From: Streptomyces longhuiensis
GTDB lineage: Bacteria > Actinomycetota > Actinomycetes > Streptomycetales > Streptomycetaceae
DNA: 64,000 nt
Assembly: GCF_020616555.1 (NCBI RefSeq)
Contig: NZ_CP085173.1
Location: 5,906,001-5,970,000, forward strand
Direction: 5' to 3'
Shown: positions 33,329 to 42,081 of the stretch, in pieces
Position numbering within the stretch: position 1 is the first letter of the stretch
Layout: the number at the start of each line of letters is the position of its first letter
Made by a program: the position numbers and the translations under genes
The notes under the pieces: model-generated
The model's input: only the letters and a program-made list of their open reading frames with translations
The model's database searches: none
Told to the model about the DNA's origin: nothing

Positions 33329-34294
33329 GTGTTCGCTGCAGAACGTCGTCAATTGATCCTCGAAATGGTGCGAGCCAATGGAGCGGTATCGCTCCGGGAG
33401 CTCGCCCGCGTCGTCCAGACCTCCGAAGTGACCGTACGGCGGGACGTGCGCGCACTGGAGGCAGAAGGACTCCTCGACCGCCGGCATGGCGGTGCGGTAT
33501 TGCCGGGCGGATTCACGCGGGAGTCCGGCTTTCCGCAGAAATCACATCTCGCGACCGCAGAGAAGACGGCCATCGCCGACCTCGCCGCGGGCCTCGTCGA
33601 AGAAGGCGAAGCCATTGTGGTGGGGGCGGGTACGACCACGCAGGAGCTGGCACGCCGGCTCGCGCGGGTTCCCGGGCTGACCGTCGTCACCAACTCCCTT
33701 CTGGTGGCACAGGCGTTGGCCCATGCCAACAGGGTCGAGGTCGTCATGACGGGCGGCACTCTGCGCGGTTCCAACTACGCACTCGTGGGCAGCGGGGCCG
33801 AGCAGTCCCTCCAGGGACTCAGAGTCACGCGCGCCTTCCTCTCCGGCAGTGGTCTGACGGCCGAACGCGGCCTCTCCACGTCCAACATGCTGTCGGCCTC
33901 CGTCGACCGCGCGCTGGTGCAGGCCGCCGCTGAGGTCGTCGTCCTCGCCGACCACTCCAAACTCGGCACCGACACGATGTTCCAGACGGTGCCGACCGAT
34001 GTGATCACGCGCCTCGTGACGGACGAACCGCCCGCCCACGACGACCGCGCCGTCACCGAACTCCAGGCACTCGCCGACCAGGGGGTGCAGATCGCGATCG
34101 CCGGAGCCTCGGCGACCGGAACCGGGCCGGCGGGGGGAGATCCCGTCCCGACGCGGCAGGCGCGCCGGGACGTACCTCTGCCGGGCCAGCGCCGCACCCA
34201 GCTCCCGGGCGGCCCGCAGCTGCGCAGCGCTTCCGCCCTCGACCAGGCACCCCCTGAGCGTGCGGCAAGGGTGGCCGACCTGCGGCGGCGCTGA
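33329..34294 (+). CDS. DeoR-family transcriptional regulator
   Basis: A 321-residue regulator. The N-terminal winged HTH (ERRQLILEMVRANGAVSLRELA, TSEVTVRRDVRALEAEGLL, RRHGGAVL) and sugar-phosphate sensor domain (AIVVGAGTTTQELARRL, LTVVTNSLLVAQAL, VVLADHSKLGTDTMF) are typical. A Pro/Arg-rich tail of about 65 residues after residue 255 is longer than usual. GTG 33329 lies seven bases after TACTGT (33316-33321), suggesting a leaderless mRNA. The family senses sugar phosphates, so it is a candidate for the nucleoside regulon, yet its own upstream region lacks that palindrome. CGGTCGTT occurs twice there (33249 and 33303). Confidence 0.9.
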   Translation: MFAAERRQLILEMVRANGAVSLRELARVVQTSEVTVRRDVRALEAEGLLDRRHGGAVLPGGFTRESGFPQKSHLATAEKTAIADLAAGLVEEGEAIVVGAGTTTQELARRLARVPGLTVVTNSLLVAQALAHANRVEVVMTGGTLRGSNYALVGSGAEQSLQGLRVTRAFLSGSGLTAERGLSTSNMLSASVDRALVQAAAEVVVLADHSKLGTDTMFQTVPTDVITRLVTDEPPAHDDRAVTELQALADQGVQIAIAGASATGTGPAGGDPVPTRQARRDVPLPGQRRTQLPGGPQLRSASALDQAPPERAARVADLRRR

Positions 34295-34371
34295 GCGGCG
34301 CTCAGCGGGCGGCTGAGTATCCGCGCAGGGCTGCTTTCTCCGTACGGCCGCGGATCGCCGCCGGACGGTCG

Positions 34372-34977
34372 CTAGCCCGCGGTGATGCCTCGCAGTGTCA
34401 GCCGGAGCAAACGATCCGCCAGCTCCGGGTCGTCCGGGGTCTCCTCCGCGGCCAGCGCGATCGCGTTGGTCAGCTGAAGCAGATCGCCGATCGACACGTC
34501 CGCGCGCACGGCACCCGCCCGCTGCGCCCTGGACAGCAGGGCCTGGCCCGCCTCGCGCATCGGCATATTGCACCGCGACAGGGCCGAACTGGCGTCGTGC
34601 GACGCCGACATGAGGGCCCGTGAGAGCCCGCGGTACTCACCCGCATGAGTGATGATGTCGCGCAGCCATGCCACCAGCGCCGAGCATGGCTGCGGGTCCG
34701 CGAGCAGCGCCCGCGAGCGCGCCAGCAGATCGTTCACCGCGTCCTCGAAGACCGCGCTCATCAGCGCGTGCCGGTTCGGGAAGTGCCGGTAGAGCGTCCC
34801 GATACCGACGCCCGCGCGCCGCGCCACGTCCTCCAGGGACGCGCCCGTGCCGTGCTCCGCGAACGCCGTACGCGCCTCCGCGAGCAGCCGCTCGTAGTTC
34901 CGGCGTGCGTCGGCCCGCATGGGGCGTACGGAAGGGGCCGGGCGGGGCCGGTCCGTCTGGTCCGTGCCGGTCGTCAT
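34372..34977 (-). CDS. TetR-family transcriptional regulator
   Basis: A 201-residue regulator. The N-terminal TetR HTH is clear (RRNYERLLAEARTAFAEHGTGASLEDVARRAGVGIGTLYRHFPNR). The C-terminal domain (LLARSRALLADPQPC, LQLTNAIALAAEE) resembles the actinobacterial SACE_7040/TetR_C_33-like group, whose ligands are unknown. ATG 34977 has AGGA upstream. It lies downstream of accA2 on the same strand but behind a strong terminator, so it is probably separate. Confidence 0.9.
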   Translation of the reverse strand: MTTGTDQTDRPRPAPSVRPMRADARRNYERLLAEARTAFAEHGTGASLEDVARRAGVGIGTLYRHFPNRHALMSAVFEDAVNDLLARSRALLADPQPCSALVAWLRDIITHAGEYRGLSRALMSASHDASSALSRCNMPMREAGQALLSRAQRAGAVRADVSIGDLLQLTNAIALAAEETPDDPELADRLLRLTLRGITAG

Positions 34978-35050
34978 CGGTCCTCCCTGGTCGTGCGCGC
35001 GTTCTCCAGGATGCCTGATCGCGCGACAGCGGGACCACGGACCGAGACAA

Positions 35051-35095
35051 CGCGAACGCCCGGTGGACCGTGTCGTGGTCCGCCGGGCGTTCGCG
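35051..35095 (-). terminator. Terminator of accA2
   Basis: Arms 35051-35069 and 35077-35095 pair over 19 positions with one G-U. It lies 26 bases after the accA2 stop. Confidence 0.85.
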
Positions 35096-35121
35096 TCAGG
35101 CGTTCGGGGTGCGGATCAGGG

Positions 35122-36876
35122 TCAGTCCTTGATCTCGCAGATGGTGGCGCCGGAGGTGATGGAGGCGCCGATCTCGGCGTTGAGGCCCTTGATGATGCCG
35201 GTGCGGTGGGCGTTGAGGGGCTGTTCCATCTTCATGGCTTCGAGGACGACGACGAGGTCGCCTTCCTTGACTTCCTGGCCTTCCTCGACGGCGATCTTGA
35301 CGATGGTGCCCTGCATGGGGGAGGCGAGGGTGTCGCCGGAGGCGGCCGGTCCGGACTTCTTCGCGGCGCGTCGTTTGGGCTTGGCGCCGGCGGCGAGGCC
35401 GGTGCGGGCCAGGGACATGCCGAGGGAGACGGGCAGGGACACCTCGAGGCGTTTGCCGCCGACCTCGACGACGACGGTCTCGCGGCCGGCTTCCTCGTCG
35501 GTGTCGGTGTCGGGGGTGGCCGCGAACGGTTTGATCTCGTTGACGAACTCGGTCTCGATCCAGCGGGTGTGGATGGTGAACGGGTCGCTGGTGAAGGCCG
35601 GGTCGGTGACGACGGCGCGGTGGAAGGGGATGGCGGTGGCCATGCCTTCGACCTCGAACTCGGCCAGGGCGCGGGCGGCGCGCTGCAGGGCCTGTTCGCG
35701 GGTGGCGCCGGTGACGATCAGTTTGGCGAGCAGGGAGTCCCAGGCGGGGCCGATGACGCTGCCGGTCTCGACGCCGGCGTCCAGGCGCACGCCGGGGCCG
35801 GTGGGCGGGGCGAAGCGGGTGACGGTGCCGGGGGCGGGCAGGAAGCCGCGGCCGGGGTCCTCGCCGTTGATGCGGAACTCGAAGGAGTGGCCGCGCAGGG
35901 CGGGGTCGTCGTAGCCGAGTTCCTCGCCGTCGGCGATGCGGAACATCTCGCGCACGAGGTCGATGCCGGCGACTTCTTCGGTGACGGGGTGTTCGACCTG
36001 GAGGCGGGTGTTGACCTCGAGGAAGGAGATGGTGCCGTCGAGGCCGACGAGGAACTCGACGGTGCCGGCGCCGACGTAGCCGGCTTCCTTGAGGATGGCT
36101 TTGGAGGCGGTGTAGAGCTGCTCGTTCTGCGCCGGGGTCAGGAAGGGGGCGGGTGCCTCTTCCACGAGTTTTTGGTGGCGGCGCTGCAGGGAGCAGTCGC
36201 GGGTGGAGACGACGACCACGTTGCCGTGGGTGTCGGCCAGGCACTGGGTCTCCACGTGGCGGGGCTTGTCGAGGTAGCGCTCGACGAAGCATTCGCCGCG
36301 GCCGAACGCTGCGACGGCTTCGCGTACGGCGGAGTCGTAGAGCTCGGGGACCTCTTCGAGGGTGCGGGCGACCTTGAGGCCGCGGCCGCCGCCGCCGAAG
36401 GCGGCCTTGATGGCGATGGGCAGGCCGTGTTCGCGGGCGAACGCGACGACCTCGTCGGAGCCCGATACGGGGTCCGGGGTGCCGGCGACCAGCGGGGCGC
36501 CGGCGCGCTGGGCGATGTGGCGGGCGGCGACCTTGTCGCCCAGGTCGCGGATGGCCTGCGGGGGCGGGCCGATCCAGATCAGTCCGGCGTCCAGGACGGC
36601 CTGGGCGAACTCCGCGTTCTCCGACAGGAATCCGTAGCCGGGGTGGATGGCGTCCGCGCCCGAGTCCTTGGCGGCCTGCAGCACCTTCGCCATGTCGAGA
36701 TAGCTGGTGGCCGGGGTGTCACCGCCCAACGCGAACGCCTCGTCCGCCGCCCGGACATGCGAAGCGTCCCGGTCCGGTTCCGCGTAAACGGCAACGCTCG
36801 CGATACCGGCATCCCGGCACGCCCGGGCCACGCGGACAGCGATTTCGCCACGGTTGGCGATGAGCACCTTGCGCAC
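35122..36876 (-). CDS. accA2: Acyl-CoA carboxylase alpha subunit (biotin carboxylase + BCCP)
   Basis: A 584-residue protein that carboxylates its own biotin and hands CO2 to the beta subunit (pccB, 38862-40469) to make malonyl- or methylmalonyl-CoA. The biotin carboxylase part has [14 protein letters not shown], the ATP-grasp loop [38 protein letters not shown] and [19 protein letters not shown] Lys/Ala-rich linker leads to the biotinyl domain with the biotinylated Lys in [13 protein letters not shown] 36876 follows a strong GGAGGGAG. TAAACT (36908-36903) is a possible -10 box. Confidence 0.94.
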   Translation of the reverse strand: MRKVLIANRGEIAVRVARACRDAGIASVAVYAEPDRDASHVRAADEAFALGGDTPATSYLDMAKVLQAAKDSGADAIHPGYGFLSENAEFAQAVLDAGLIWIGPPPQAIRDLGDKVAARHIAQRAGAPLVAGTPDPVSGSDEVVAFAREHGLPIAIKAAFGGGGRGLKVARTLEEVPELYDSAVREAVAAFGRGECFVERYLDKPRHVETQCLADTHGNVVVVSTRDCSLQRRHQKLVEEAPAPFLTPAQNEQLYTASKAILKEAGYVGAGTVEFLVGLDGTISFLEVNTRLQVEHPVTEEVAGIDLVREMFRIADGEELGYDDPALRGHSFEFRINGEDPGRGFLPAPGTVTRFAPPTGPGVRLDAGVETGSVIGPAWDSLLAKLIVTGATREQALQRAARALAEFEVEGMATAIPFHRAVVTDPAFTSDPFTIHTRWIETEFVNEIKPFAATPDTDTDEEAGRETVVVEVGGKRLEVSLPVSLGMSLARTGLAAGAKPKRRAAKKSGPAASGDTLASPMQGTIVKIAVEEGQEVKEGDLVVVLEAMKMEQPLNAHRTGIIKGLNAEIGASITSGATICEIKD

Positions 36877-37232
36877 GATGGCTCCCTCCTTGAAACAAGC
36901 CGAGTTTAGGGACTGCCGACACGGGCTTACGACCCGTCCCCATGAGTGAGCTTGCCCACACGGAGCGCTATTCGAGGCGCGCTCAAGTGGTGAATCCCCT
37001 TGTTGCGCCCGGGTACGCAGCCTTCCCTCTTCGAACCCTAGCCCGCCGACGTGGGCTAGGTCTCTGTGCGACGGTGCTGCGGCACTCCGGGATTCTTTGT
37101 GGAGTCCCTACGAATGGCCCAATGATTCTTTGCCTTGGGCAGACCCCTTGTCCCGAGGTTTACCCGTTAGTAGCGTTCGCGTTGTCTCGAACGTACTAGG
37201 GGTAACAGCAGTCGAAAGTGGGTGGGGTTCCG
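36877..37232. other. 356-bp intergenic region, less GC-rich than its surroundings
   Basis: This gap holds the accA2 promoter, a hairpin CCTAGCCC/GGGCTAGG (37037-37044 with 37053-37060), short inverted repeats and the promoter of the membrane-protein gene. An open frame across 36942-37199 lacks a ribosome site and Streptomyces codon bias, so it is not called. No RNA gene was recognised. Confidence 0.5.
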
Positions 37233-37700
37233 GTGGCACGCAGACCGGTGGCGTGGGTGGCCGCGATCGTGCTCTTCGCGGAGGCGATCGGTATCGCCCT
37301 GCTCAACTGGTTCCTGGGGCTGGTCGTCGACCACCAGGAAATGTCCCTGGCCGGGCTCGACCCCCGCGCCATGTCCGTCTCCGCCTGGATAGCCGGCGCG
37401 CTCTTCGGGCTCTATCTCGTACTGTGCGCGATCGTCCTCGTACGCGTGGCCGTGCGCGACCGCGGGCCGGCCGGCTTCGGCCGCATCCTGCTGATCAGCG
37501 CGGCCGTCGTGCACGGGCTGCTCGGGGCGTTCAGCATCGGCCTGGTCGGCTGGCTCGCGTTCGTCTTCATGATGGTCGTGCTCGGGCTCATCGTGCTCAC
37601 GCTGGTCGCCTACGACCGGAAGGAGCAGACGGACGGAGCGGGTGCGGGTGACGCCCCTGCCGGACCGGCCGAGGGCGGCGGGGCGCCGCAGCCCGTCTGA
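37233..37700 (+). CDS. Four-helix integral membrane protein, unknown function
   Basis: About 155 residues with four clear membrane segments (VAAIVLFAEAIGIALLNWFLGL, WIAGALFGLYLVLCAIVLVRVA, ILLISAAVVHGLLGAFSIGLVG, FVFMMVVLGLIVLTLVAYD) and an acidic, Pro/Gly-rich tail. It resembles conserved Streptomyces membrane proteins of no known role. GTG 37233 is preferred because GGGTGGGG precedes it; GTG 37218 is an alternative. It converges on maf. Confidence 0.75.
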   Translation: MARRPVAWVAAIVLFAEAIGIALLNWFLGLVVDHQEMSLAGLDPRAMSVSAWIAGALFGLYLVLCAIVLVRVAVRDRGPAGFGRILLISAAVVHGLLGAFSIGLVGWLAFVFMMVVLGLIVLTLVAYDRKEQTDGAGAGDAPAGPAEGGGAPQPV

Positions 37701-37728
37701 TCGGCCCGGGTGGGGCGGCGAGCCGCGT

Positions 37729-38352
37729 TCAGTCCGCCCACAAGTCCGTGATGTTCACGCCCAGTTGGGCCAGCAGGCGGCGCAGCAACGGCATCGACAG
37801 GCCGATCACGTTCCCGTGGTCGCCGTCGATGCCGTCGATGAACGGTGCCGAGCGGCCGTCCAGCGTGAACGCGCCCGCCACGTGGAGCGGTTCGCCCGAC
37901 GCCACGTACGCGGCGATCTCCGCGTCGCTCGGCTCGCCGAACCGGACCACCGTCGACGCCGTCGCCGACGCGTAGCGGTTCGCCGCCGTGTCGTACACGC
38001 AGTGGCCCGTCTGCAGGGTGCCCGCGCGGCCCCGCATCGACTTCCAGCGCGCCGTGGCCTCCTCGGCGTCCGCCGGCTTGCCGAGCGCCTGGCCGTCGAT
38101 GTCCAGGACCGAGTCGCAGCCGATCACCAGCGCGCCGTGCACCTCCGGCTTCGCCGCGACCACGGACGCCTTCGCCTCCGCCAGCGCCAGGGCCAGTTCG
38201 GCCGGGGTGGGGGCGGACACGGCGTCCTCGTCGACCCCGCTGACCAGCACCTCGGGGGCGAGGCCCGCCTGGCGCAACAGGGCCAGCCTGGCCGGGGACT
38301 GGGAGGCGAGGACGAGGCGGCGGCGCGGGGTGCTCACGTGGGGATCACTCAT
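37729..38352 (-). CDS. maf: Maf-like nucleoside-triphosphate pyrophosphatase
   Basis: About 207 residues. Family blocks are [64 protein letters not shown], and [33 protein letters not shown]. Maf proteins hydrolyse non-canonical or modified NTPs to monophosphates (dTTP/UTP-type) and are linked to septum inhibition when overproduced. The start could also be GTG 38337. It lies just downstream of the small membrane peptide on the same strand. Confidence 0.9.
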   Translation of the reverse strand: MSDPHVSTPRRRLVLASQSPARLALLRQAGLAPEVLVSGVDEDAVSAPTPAELALALAEAKASVVAAKPEVHGALVIGCDSVLDIDGQALGKPADAEEATARWKSMRGRAGTLQTGHCVYDTAANRYASATASTVVRFGEPSDAEIAAYVASGEPLHVAGAFTLDGRSAPFIDGIDGDHGNVIGLSMPLLRRLLAQLGVNITDLWAD

Positions 38353-38422
38353 GCGGTCAGGGTTCCACATGTGGGCCGCTGGGGGTGCCTCGTCGGGCGA
38401 CGGGGGGAGGGTGCGGTGTGGT

Positions 38423-38551
38423 TCAGACGATTCCCAGAACCAGCATGGCTATCACCATCGCCACCGCGAGCACGAAGCCCGCTCGGCGGAGCATCGCCTG
38501 GGTTTCGCGCAGCTCCTCGGGGGGCTCGTTCTCGGGGTCTGACCACAGCAT
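38423..38551 (-). CDS. mmpB: 42-residue single-pass membrane peptide, MmpB-like
   Basis: ATG 38551 to TGA 38423. The peptide starts [18 protein letters not shown], then AMLRRAGF leads into one membrane helix [16 protein letters not shown] at the very C-terminus. This is the pattern I recall for the morphogenic membrane protein MmpB of Streptomyces, which is conserved in this position near the pccB and maf genes. The name is from memory and needs a family search, but the gene is supported by its codon bias and amphipathic layout. Confidence 0.72.
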   Translation of the reverse strand: MLWSDPENEPPEELRETQAMLRRAGFVLAVAMVIAMLVLGIV

Positions 38552-38579
38552 GGATCCGATACTGCTGCCCCGGTACGCG

Positions 38580-38609
38580 GTGCGCCTGAGTACGCGTACT
38601 CAGGCGCAC
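38580..38609. terminator. Perfect 30-bp palindrome after the acyl-CoA carboxylase operon
   Basis: Positions 38580-38609 are identical to their own reverse complement, with centre TACGCGTA. It lies between the epsilon-subunit stop and mmpB on the same strand. It can fold into a 13-bp hairpin, so a terminator is likely; a protein site is also possible. Confidence 0.7.
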
Positions 38610-38622
38610 CCCCACGTGCGGA

Positions 38623-38832
38623 CTAGGCAGGCCAGTACGTGCGCGCCCAGCTCGTGGGCCCCGGGACCGGGCGGCGCGCCTGCGCCACCCTTGCCGGGTC
38701 GGCCCATGCGTCGCGGGTGTGTGCCGCGCCGGGCGGGGTGGTGGCCACCGCCGCGGCGCGGGCCTGGACCACCGCCAGTGCGGCGGCCAGCTCCTCGGGG
38801 GTCGGGTTGCCCCGTACGACCTTGATCATCAT
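38623..38832 (-). CDS. Acyl-CoA carboxylase epsilon subunit
   Basis: A 69-residue protein of the AccE/PccE type: N-terminal IKVVRGNPTPEELAAALAVVQAR and C-terminal WADPARVAQARRPVPGPTSWARTYW. These small subunits bridge the alpha and beta carboxylase subunits and raise activity in Streptomyces propionyl/acetyl-CoA carboxylases. It lies 29 bases after pccB on the same strand. The first two codons are both ATG; either may start. Confidence 0.9.
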   Translation of the reverse strand: MMIKVVRGNPTPEELAAALAVVQARAAAVATTPPGAAHTRDAWADPARVAQARRPVPGPTSWARTYWPA

Positions 38833-38861
38833 GACGGCTCCGGTGGGCTCTGCAACGGTTT

Positions 38862-40469
38862 CTAGAGCGGGATGTTGCCGTGCTTCTTGGGCGGGAGGGT
38901 TTCGCGCTTGGTGCGGAGTTGGCGCAGGCCGCGGACGATGTGGGCGCGGGTGTCGGAGGGCATGATGACGGCGTCGATGTAGCCGCGTTCGGCCGCGGTG
39001 TAGGGGTTGAGGAGGGTGTCCTCGTATTCCTGGATGAGGCGGGTGCGGGTGGCTTCCCGTTCGGTGTCGGGGGCGGCGGCGATGGTGCGGCGGTGCAGGA
39101 TGTTGACCGCTCCCTGGGCGCCCATGACGGCGATCTGGGAGGTGGGCCAGGCCAGGTTGAGGTCGGCGCCCAGGTGCTTGGAGCCCATGACGTCGTAGGC
39201 GCCGCCGAACGCCTTGCGGGTGATGACCGTGATCAGGGGGACGGTGGCTTCGGCGTAGGCGTAGATGAGCTTGGCGCCGCGGCGGATGATGCCGGTGTGT
39301 TCCTGGTCGACGCCCGGCAGGAAGCCGGGGACGTCGACGAAGGTCAGGACGGGGACGTTGAAGGCGTCGCAGGTCCGTACGAAGCGGGCGGCCTTCTCGG
39401 AGGCGTCGATGTCGAGGCAGCCGGCGAACTGCATGGGCTGGTTGGCGACGATGCCGACCGGGCGGCCCTCGACGCGGCCGAAGCCGGTGAGGATGTTCGG
39501 CGCGAACAGCGGCTGTGTCTCGAAGAACTCGGCGTCGTCCAGGACGTGCTCGATCACGGTGTGCATGTCGTAGGGCTGGTTCGCGCTGTCCGGGACGAGG
39601 GTGTCGAGCTCGTCGTCGTCCGCGGTGCGGGCCAGGTCCGCTTCCTCGGGGAACGCCGGGGGCTCGGACAGGTTGTTCGAGGGGAGGTAGGACAGGAGGG
39701 TTTTGACGTATTCGATGGCGTCTTTTTCGTCGCCGGCCATGTGGTGCGCGACGCCGGAGTTGGTGTTGTGGGTGCGGGCGCCGCCGAGTTCTTCGAAGCC
39801 GACGTCCTCGCCGGTGACGGTCTTGATGACGTCGGGGCCGGTGATGAACATGTGGGAGGTCTGGTCGACCATGATCGTGAAGTCGGTGATGGCGGGGGAG
39901 TAGACCGCGCCGCCCGCGCAGGGGCCGACCACGAGGCTGATCTGGGGGATGACGCCGGAGGCGTGGGTGTTGCGGCGGAAGATCTCGCCGTACATGCCGA
40001 GCGCCATGACGCCTTCCTGGATGCGGGCGCCGCCGGAGTCGTTGATGCCGATGACGGGGCAGCCCGTTTTGAGGGCGAAGTCCATCACCTTGATGATCTT
40101 CTGGCCGTAGACCTCGCCGAGGGCTCCGCCGAAGACGGTGAAGTCCTGGGAGAAGACGGCTACCGGGCGTCCTTCGACGGTGCCGTAGCCGGTGACCACG
40201 CCGTCGCCGTAGGGCTTGTTGTCCTGCAGGCCGAAGGCGGTGGAGCGGTGGCGGGCGAATTCGTCGAGTTCCACGAACGAGCTGTCGTCCAGGAGCAGTT
40301 CGATGCGCTCACGGGCCGTCAGTTTGCCCTTCGCGTGCTGCTTCTCCACCGCGCGTGCGGAGCCGGCGTGGGTGGCCTCGTCGATCCGGCGCTGCAGGTC
40401 CGCGAGCTTTCCCGCGGTCGTGTGGATGTCGATGGCGCTGGACACGTTGGGCTCTTCCGGAACGGACAT
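38862..40469 (-). CDS. pccB: Propionyl/acyl-CoA carboxylase beta subunit
   Basis: A 535-residue carboxyltransferase forming methylmalonyl-CoA (or malonyl-CoA) from acyl-CoA and carboxybiotin. [24 protein letters not shown], the first oxyanion region [32 protein letters not shown] and [25 protein letters not shown] are present. The Asp in GAYDVMGSK corresponds to the residue that selects propionyl-CoA in S. coelicolor PccB (Ile in AccB), so propionyl-CoA is the favoured substrate. AGGGAG precedes the ATG. The epsilon gene follows, and birA is divergent. Confidence 0.95.
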   Translation of the reverse strand: MSVPEEPNVSSAIDIHTTAGKLADLQRRIDEATHAGSARAVEKQHAKGKLTARERIELLLDDSSFVELDEFARHRSTAFGLQDNKPYGDGVVTGYGTVEGRPVAVFSQDFTVFGGALGEVYGQKIIKVMDFALKTGCPVIGINDSGGARIQEGVMALGMYGEIFRRNTHASGVIPQISLVVGPCAGGAVYSPAITDFTIMVDQTSHMFITGPDVIKTVTGEDVGFEELGGARTHNTNSGVAHHMAGDEKDAIEYVKTLLSYLPSNNLSEPPAFPEEADLARTADDDELDTLVPDSANQPYDMHTVIEHVLDDAEFFETQPLFAPNILTGFGRVEGRPVGIVANQPMQFAGCLDIDASEKAARFVRTCDAFNVPVLTFVDVPGFLPGVDQEHTGIIRRGAKLIYAYAEATVPLITVITRKAFGGAYDVMGSKHLGADLNLAWPTSQIAVMGAQGAVNILHRRTIAAAPDTEREATRTRLIQEYEDTLLNPYTAAERGYIDAVIMPSDTRAHIVRGLRQLRTKRETLPPKKHGNIPL

Positions 40470-40551
40470 CGGGATGCGGCTCCCTGGCTGCTCAATGGGG
40501 ACGTGAGGACGGGACGGGGCGATGTGACGCGGCGGTGCGGGTGCGGCGGAG

Positions 40552-40596
40552 TGGCGGTGCGGTGTGGCGGTGCGGTGTGGCGGTGCGGTGTGGCGG
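40552..40596 (+). repeat. 13-bp tandem repeat, three copies and a part
   Basis: TGGCGGTGCGGTG repeats exactly at 40552-40564, 40565-40577 and 40578-40590, then TGGCGG. It lies in the 230-bp gap between divergent pccB and birA. Confidence 0.9.
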
Positions 40597-40686
40597 GTCC
40601 GGGGCTGGTGGAGGCCCGGCCCCGTTGCTACTGGCTCGTAGCGTAGTGGCGTGGATACCGTTCGGCAGTGCGGCGTTTACCACACC

Positions 40687-40692
40687 TAGGGT
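40687..40692 (+). promoter_or_regulatory. -10 box of a leaderless birA promoter
   Basis: TAGGGT lies seven bases before ATG 40700, so transcription probably starts at the A of the start codon. No -35 element is clear. Confidence 0.6.
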
Positions 40693-40699
40693 GGGTTGC

Positions 40700-41581
40700 A
40701 TGACGCCCCGAAATGCTTCAGACGATCCTTCCGACGCGAACGACGGTCAGCAGTGGTCGGACCTGGACCGGCCGCCGTTGAACGCCGCCGCCCTGCGGCG
40801 CGCCCTCGTGCGCGGAGGGCTCTGGTCCTCCGTCGACGTTGTTCCCGCCACCGGGTCCACCAACTCCGATCTCGTCGCCCTCGCCTTGAGCGGCAAGGCC
40901 GAGGAAGGGGCCGTCCTGGTCGCCGAGTCGCAGAGCGCCGGGCGCGGGCGGCTCGACCGGCAGTGGACCGCTCCTGCGCGGTCCGGGCTCTTCTTCTCGG
41001 TCTTCCTCAAGCCCGGCGCCGAAGTGCCCGTGGAGCGGTGGGGGTGGCTGCCCCTGCTCACCGGGGTGGCCGTCGCCACGGGGCTCGCGCGGGCCGCCGG
41101 GGTCGACACCGCCCTCAAGTGGCCCAACGACCTGCTGGTGAATGTGGACGGCGAGGAGCGCAAGGCCGGGGGCATCCTCGCCGAGCGCGCCGGGGACGGG
41201 GTGGTCGTCGGGATCGGGCTCAACGTCTCGCTGCGCGCCGACGAGCTGCCCGTGCCGTTGGCCGGGTCGCTCGCCCTGGCCGGGGCCGCTTCCACCGACC
41301 GGGATCCGCTGCTGCGGGCCGTGCTCCGGTCGCTGGAGGAGCGGTTCGTCGAGTGGCGGGCCGCGGGTGGGGATCCTGCGGTGTCGCGGCTTCAGGAGAC
41401 CTACGCGGCGGGGTGCGCGACGCTCGGGCGGAGTGTGCGGGCCGAGCTTCCTGGAGGGCTTGAGCTTGTGGGGGAGGCGGTCGCCGTGGACGGGGACGGG
41501 CGGCTTGTCATCGCCTCCGAGGACGGTGTGCAGCAGCCTGTGGGGGCGGGGGACATCGTCCACCTGCGGGCGGGGGACTGA
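40700..41581 (+). CDS. birA: Biotin--[acetyl-CoA-carboxylase] ligase, class I
   Basis: A 293-residue enzyme that makes biotinyl-AMP and attaches biotin to the Lys in the AccA2 biotinyl domain. VVPATGSTNSDLV, the biotin loop AGRGRLDRQW, LKWPNDLLVN, KAGGILAE and VVGIGLNVSL are the family motifs. No N-terminal HTH is present, so it does not act as a repressor as in E. coli. ATG 40700 follows TAGGGT by seven bases. It is divergent from pccB, whose partner subunit is its substrate. Confidence 0.94.
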   Translation: MTPRNASDDPSDANDGQQWSDLDRPPLNAAALRRALVRGGLWSSVDVVPATGSTNSDLVALALSGKAEEGAVLVAESQSAGRGRLDRQWTAPARSGLFFSVFLKPGAEVPVERWGWLPLLTGVAVATGLARAAGVDTALKWPNDLLVNVDGEERKAGGILAERAGDGVVVGIGLNVSLRADELPVPLAGSLALAGAASTDRDPLLRAVLRSLEERFVEWRAAGGDPAVSRLQETYAAGCATLGRSVRAELPGGLELVGEAVAVDGDGRLVIASEDGVQQPVGAGDIVHLRAGD

Positions 41582-41706
41582 CAGGGTTCCGGTGCGGGCG
41601 GGGGCTGACCGGGTTCCGGTACGGGCCGGGGCGGCGCCGGGGTTCGTCCTCGGGCGCGCCGTCGTTCGTCGCGCCGGGGTGTCGTTTCGGTGCGCCGTCG
41701 TTGCGG

Positions 41707-41844
41707 CCGGTTGTCTTTTGGGTGCGGGGCCGCGGAAGCATGTACGTGCTCGCTGTTCCACGGGTGAACGTTGGGCAGTCGATCGCCCGTACGTGGTGCT
41801 GGTGGCTCCGCGCGCACATGCCCCCACGTCCCCTCCCGTCTCGT
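41707..41844 (+). repeat. Dispersed 138-bp structured repeat, copy B
   Basis: The partner of 27510-27647, ungapped, about 91 percent identical. Conserved stems are GCATGT (41738-41743) with ACATGC (41816-41821) and ACGGG (41760-41764) with CCCGT (41786-41790). The 500-bp gap 41582-42081 between birA and cya also holds degenerate tails such as TACGCGGCTGTCCG repeats, also seen after copy A, and the cya promoter. No gene is convincing there. Confidence 0.8.
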
Positions 41845-42081
41845 ACGCGGCTGTCCGCTCGGTCGGGCTCCCGGCCCTCGGGGCGCGTCGCGTACGCGGC
41901 CGACCGTTCGGTGGGGTCCCGGGTTTTGTGCGTGGCTGGTCGGCGGTGGGACTTTCGTTTTGGTCTGCACTTGGCCGGGGGCTCGGGACTCGTGTGTGCT
42001 GGGGGAGTGAGCTGCGGCACACCTGCCGTAAAGTTGAGGCCGGTCGATACATGACCGTGGCAGATCGGAAGGGCAGCAGGC

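Noticed and set aside
36942..37199. Possible 85-residue protein upstream of the four-helix membrane protein
   Set aside because: It lacks a ribosome site and Streptomyces codon bias, and its sequence runs through a hairpin and a promoter.
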